Assembly: GCA_049322795.1 (NCBI GenBank)
Contig: JBMOQH010000014.1
Span: 186,001 to 250,000, forward strand
DNA from: Immundisolibacter sp049322795
Lineage (GTDB): Bacteria > Pseudomonadota > Gammaproteobacteria > Immundisolibacterales > Immundisolibacteraceae
Direction of reading: 5' to 3'
DNA: 64,000 nucleotides
In this document: positions 61,075 to 64,000 of the stretch, piece by piece
Position numbering within the stretch: position 1 is the first letter of the stretch
How the letters are laid out: every line of letters begins with the position of its first letter
The notes under the pieces: model-generated
What the model saw: the letters and a program-made list of their open reading frames with translations, nothing else
What the model was told of the DNA's origin: nothing
The model's database searches: none
Made by a program: the position numbers and the translations under genes

Positions 61075-61250
61075 CCGCGCGGGCCGGCCAGCAGCCAGAT
61101 CAGCAGCCCCAGCACCGGCAACAGCAGGATGAGGACGATCCACGCCACCTTGGCGCCGGTGCCGGCGGCGCTCTGGACCACGTTGACAATGGCCCACACG
61201 TCGGCGATCAGCACGATCAGGCCCAGCAGGCCGCCCACTTCGATTCCCAT
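61071..61250 (-). CDS. Small two-helix membrane protein (PLDc_N-like)
   Basis: A 59-residue protein with two hydrophobic helices (VGGLLGLIVLIADVWAIVNVV and VAWIVLILLLPVLGLLIWLL), the pattern of PLD-nuclease N-terminal-like small proteins. I use the ATG at 61250, preceded by GAGG; the 19 extra residues of the longer frame are not family-like. It overlaps the NTF2-like gene (ATGA). Function unknown. Confidence 0.75.
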   Translation of the reverse strand: MGIEVGGLLGLIVLIADVWAIVNVVQSAAGTGAKVAWIVLILLLPVLGLLIWLLAGPRG

Positions 61251-61361
61251 AAGCGCCCTCCGTCGAGTCGCCTGAAGCCGACACCCCGACTGCCAAGTCG
61301 GCAATGCAGTGTTTGCCTAGGTTACCCTGACGGCAGCCGAAGCCCCAGGAGGAGTCCGCGT

Positions 61362-62060
61362 TTGGAGCCTGCCCCTCAGACCACCGAGGCGCAGCGCGAG
61401 GCCCGTGACCGGGCCATGCTGCGAGCCTGCACCATCCTGCCCGGGGCCTTGCTGCTCATTACTGCCGCGTATGCCATCACGCGCTACGTGGTGTTCGGCC
61501 CGTGGACCATTGGCCACATTCCGCTGTACGTGATGAACAAGGCCTTCGCCTGGACCGCCATCGCGCTGCTGGCACTGGCACTCGGCCTCGGCCCCGCCGC
61601 CCGTCTGTGGCCGGCGCTCGGCCGGCATCTGTGGCGGCGGCGCTGGTGGGGACTGACCGGTTTTGCGCTCGCCACGGTGCATATCGTGGTGTCGCTGACC
61701 ATCCTGAACTACGGCTACTACCGGCTGATGTTTCAACAGGCCTTCGAGCTCACGCCGCTCGCCGAGGGCGCCATGCTGGCCGGGGGTCTCGCCTGGCTGG
61801 CGCTGCTGCTGCCGCTGGCCGCCTCACTGCCCGGCGTGCGGCAGGCCATGTCGGTGCGCTACTGGCGGGTGTTGCAAGGTTTCGGCGTGCTGGCGCTGGC
61901 GCTCGGCGGCCTGCACCTTGCCTATGGCGTGCCGGGCTGGCTGACGCCCGCGCTTTGGCACGGCGGCCTGCCGCCCATCACCCTGTGGTCGGCCAGCGCC
62001 GTGCTGGTCGCGCTCGGCCTGCGCCTGGCGGCGCGCCTTAAACACGGAAGCAAGTCATGA
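61362..62060 (+). CDS. Ferric-reductase-like / cytochrome b-type membrane protein
   Basis: A 232-residue membrane protein with about six helices and His residues suited to heme binding (GHIPLYVMNKAF; TVHIVVSLTILN; LGGLHLAYGV). It looks like the ferric-reductase transmembrane domain group that includes MsrQ, but no partner MsrP is next to it. The start is TTG at 61362, strongly supported by AGGAGGAG seven bases upstream. It overlaps the next gene by four bases. It is divergent from the 59-residue membrane gene. Confidence 0.75.
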   Translation: MEPAPQTTEAQREARDRAMLRACTILPGALLLITAAYAITRYVVFGPWTIGHIPLYVMNKAFAWTAIALLALALGLGPAARLWPALGRHLWRRRWWGLTGFALATVHIVVSLTILNYGYYRLMFQQAFELTPLAEGAMLAGGLAWLALLLPLAASLPGVRQAMSVRYWRVLQGFGVLALALGGLHLAYGVPGWLTPALWHGGLPPITLWSASAVLVALGLRLAARLKHGSKS

Positions 62061-62842
62061 AGGATGCAGGAAGCCGCATGCCGGTCACCGCGGCGCTGCT
62101 GATCGCCAGCCAGGCGACCGCTGCCGGCAACGTCGACACGCCGGCGCTGTGGCAGGTGGCGATCGCGCACGATTTTCTGCTGGCCGACGACGGGCCGCCG
62201 GTTCATCAGTACCCGCCGCAGACGCCCGATTTCGATACCGAAGGCCTGCTGCGCGGCTTTGCCGACGACCGCGGGAAGGTCACCTGGAGTCTGCCGGTCG
62301 GACACGCCGGCAATGACGGCCAGATCGCCTGGGGCCGCTGGGGCACCGGTCGCACCGCCGGCCAGGGCCGCCACGCCAATGTGGAGATCACCGGCGGCGA
62401 GGGCGCGCGCAACGCCCTGTATTACGTGGCCGGCGTGCCGGTGACGGATGCGCCCGGCGGCGCCGCACGCTATTCCGTGTTGGGCGGCCAGGTGTCGCCC
62501 ACGGCCGGCGAGGGCGGCATGGCCGCCACCAACTTTCTCGAAAACGGCGTGCTGGACGCGGATTTCGCCGCCGGCACCGCGCGCATCGCGGTCGCCATCA
62601 CCGTGCCGAGCGGCCGCTACGAGCTGACAGCCGACAATCTGCGCATCGCCGATGGCCGCTTCGAAACCACGCCGGACAGCAAGCTCGCCGTGTCCGGGGT
62701 CTTGTGTTTTGCCGGCTGCACGGCGTACCTGACGGGCTTTCTGGCCGGGCCCGGCGGCGAGCGCGTCGGGCTCGCCTACCACATCGACATCGAGGCGCTC
62801 AGCGAGGACATCAACGGCGTCGTCGCCTGGCGGCGTGACTGA
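62057..62842 (+). CDS. Exported beta-rich protein of unknown function
   Basis: A 261-residue protein with a signal peptide (MPVTAALLIASQATAAG). The rest is Gly-rich with short alternating strands (GQIAWGRWGTGRTAG, GGQVSPTAGEGGMAATNF) and ends TGFLAGPGGERVGLAYHIDI ... INGVVAWRRD, which recalls the small beta-barrel repeats of transferrin-binding-protein-like surface proteins. That likeness is by eye only. One Cys pair (LCFAGC) may form a disulfide. It overlaps both neighbours and so belongs to their operon. Confidence 0.7.
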   Translation: MKDAGSRMPVTAALLIASQATAAGNVDTPALWQVAIAHDFLLADDGPPVHQYPPQTPDFDTEGLLRGFADDRGKVTWSLPVGHAGNDGQIAWGRWGTGRTAGQGRHANVEITGGEGARNALYYVAGVPVTDAPGGAARYSVLGGQVSPTAGEGGMAATNFLENGVLDADFAAGTARIAVAITVPSGRYELTADNLRIADGRFETTPDSKLAVSGVLCFAGCTAYLTGFLAGPGGERVGLAYHIDIEALSEDINGVVAWRRD

Positions 62843-64000
62843 GCCGCGCTCGGCCGTCACCGGCCTCGCCTGGCCGGCGCTGCCGGACAGCGTCGGCGCC
62901 AGCCTGCTTGCCGTCCACTACCAGCTGGCGCAAAGCGAATGGTGGCCAAGGTCCCGCCTCGATGCGGCGATTCATCGCCAGCTGGCCCTGTCGCTGCGCC
63001 ACGCCCGCGACACCGTGCCGGCCCATGCCGAGCGCCTGGCCGGCCTGCCGCTGGCTGATCCGGACGGGCTCGCCGCGTGCTGGCGGTCCATCCCTCTGCT
63101 GCGCCGCGCCGACGTGCAGGCGCTTGGCGAGGCGCTGCACAGCCGCGCCGTGCCGGCCGACCACGGGCGGGTGATCGAGTACCACACCTCGGGTTCCACC
63201 GGCCGGCCGCTGCGGGGTCTCGAAACCGAACTGAGTCATTTCTTTTTCGGCGCGCTCAACCTGCGCGAGCACCTGTGGCAGCGGCGCGATTTCGCCGGCA
63301 CCTTCGCGGCCATCCGCACCAAGGTCGCGGACGAGCGCCTGCCCGGCTGGGGGCGCGCGATCGAGGCGGTGTTCGAGACCGGCCCGGCGCTGACGCTGCC
63401 GATTCACACGCCGGTCGACAGCCAGCTCGACTGGCTGCTCGACAAGGACCCCGACTACCTGCTCACCCACCCGTCGAACCTGCGCGCGCTGCTGCTGACT
63501 GCCCACGCGCGCGACGTGAAACCGGAGCGCCTGCGCGGCCTCGGCAGCTTTGGCGAGCAGTTGCCGGCCGACCTGCGCGACCTGTGCCGGCGGGTGTGGG
63601 GCCTGCCGCTGGCCGACGTCTACAGCTGCGAGGAGGCCGGCTACATCGCCCTGCAATGCCCGGAGGTACCCGAGCACTACCACGTGCAGGCCGAGAATCT
63701 GCTGGTGGAGGTGGTGGACGCGAACGGGGCGCCCTGCCCACCCGGCGTCAGCGGTGAGGTGGTGCTGACCACGCTGCACAACTTCGCCATGCCGCTGGTG
63801 CGTTATGCGATCGGTGACTTTGCCGAGGCCGGGCCGGCGTGCCCGTGTGGGCGCGGCCTGCCGGTGCTGCGCCACATCCACGGGCGCGCCCGCAACCTGT
63901 TGCGGCTGCCGGATGGCAGCCGGCACTGGCCGTCCTTCCCGGCCGAAGACTGGCTCGCCATCGCACCGGTGCAGCAGTTCCGGCTGCGCCAGACCACCGC
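62835..64000 (+). CDS. PaaK-like AMP-forming acyl-CoA ligase (3' end outside window)
   Basis: At least 388 residues; the frame is open to the right edge. Seen: the adenylate-forming P-loop YHTSGSTGRPL, DVYSCEEAGYIALQCP, and a C-terminal portion with RYAIGDFAE and a Cys pair PACPCGRGLP resembling phenylacetate-CoA ligase and its relatives. It would activate an aryl or fatty acid with ATP. The GTG at 62835 overlaps the previous gene by eight bases and is the first start in frame; a later start is possible. Substrate unknown. Confidence 0.8.
   Translation, partial: MTEPRSAVTGLAWPALPDSVGASLLAVHYQLAQSEWWPRSRLDAAIHRQLALSLRHARDTVPAHAERLAGLPLADPDGLAACWRSIPLLRRADVQALGEALHSRAVPADHGRVIEYHTSGSTGRPLRGLETELSHFFFGALNLREHLWQRRDFAGTFAAIRTKVADERLPGWGRAIEAVFETGPALTLPIHTPVDSQLDWLLDKDPDYLLTHPSNLRALLLTAHARDVKPERLRGLGSFGEQLPADLRDLCRRVWGLPLADVYSCEEAGYIALQCPEVPEHYHVQAENLLVEVVDANGAPCPPGVSGEVVLTTLHNFAMPLVRYAIGDFAEAGPACPCGRGLPVLRHIHGRARNLLRLPDGSRHWPSFPAEDWLAIAPVQQFRLRQTT

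Overview
The window is a strongly GC-rich, gene-dense bacterial chromosome segment. Gene content and order point to a gammaproteobacterium: homodimeric pyruvate dehydrogenase aceE-aceF-lpdA; cysD with a fused cysN-cysC; ftsX-ftsE-ftsY next to a pair of M16 peptidase genes, rsmD and coaD; hslO; mlaA; slyD; and a sigma-54 type IV pilin. A 4-oxalocrotonate (meta-cleavage lower) pathway, a Rieske ring-hydroxylating oxygenase, two aromatic-acid-type MFS transporters and a phenylacetate-CoA-ligase-like gene suggest an aromatic-compound degrader. The exact genus is not determinable from what I see.

Layout. 1-6.5 kb: 3' end of a GH13-like gene, a secreted trypsin-like protease, sulfate activation (cysD-cysNC) and aminopeptidase apeB. 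6.6-14 kb: two overlapping AAHS-type transporters, an EAL-HDOD signalling protein, a secreted glycerophosphodiesterase, a CDP-alcohol phosphatidyltransferase and pyrC. 13.8-21.8 kb: aceE-aceF-lpdA, a DyP peroxidase and mlaA. 21.9-26.8 kb: dcd, apbC, metG, an ArsC-family reductase and a mercaptopyruvate sulfurtransferase. 26.8-32.5 kb: a Rieske oxygenase with a tiny coupled partner, a GAF-GGDEF-EAL protein, a GT2 glycosyltransferase, mug and a DUF423 protein. 32.5-43.3 kb: housekeeping block hslO, ftsX-ftsE-ftsY, two M16 peptidases (one active, one not), rsmD, coaD and an MscK-type channel. 43.3-47.8 kb: minus-strand operon dmpF-dmpG-dmpH-dmpI, a bacterioferritin-like gene, dmpD. 48-54 kb: a PhzF-like protein lacking the usual catalytic Glu, then a pilin locus with two paralogous GT-C/TPR membrane proteins behind the pilin. 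53.8-61.3 kb: cell-wall genes (M15 peptidase, L,D-transpeptidase), slyD, a retropepsin / transglutaminase-7TM / ATP-grasp trio and small genes. 61.3-64 kb: an overlapping plus-strand operon (ferric-reductase-like membrane protein, exported beta-rich protein, AMP ligase running off the end).

Most notable signals. (1) An intergenic element made of four consecutive hairpins occurs twice, immediately behind the stop codons of aceF and of the arsC-like gene, each time in the sense orientation of that gene. Hairpin lengths and linkers match, and one stem shows compensatory base changes. I do not recognise it. (2) The pilin has a textbook sigma-54 promoter but has lost both cysteines of the usual C-terminal disulfide loop. 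It is followed by two related multi-membrane-span proteins with a DDF motif and TPR-like tails, which are candidate pilin-modifying glycosyltransferases. (3) A bacterioferritin-like gene sits inside the meta-cleavage operon. (4) An M15 peptidase carries an EF-hand/TSP3-like acidic insert beside its active site. I saw no tRNA, rRNA, CRISPR array or complete insertion sequence.
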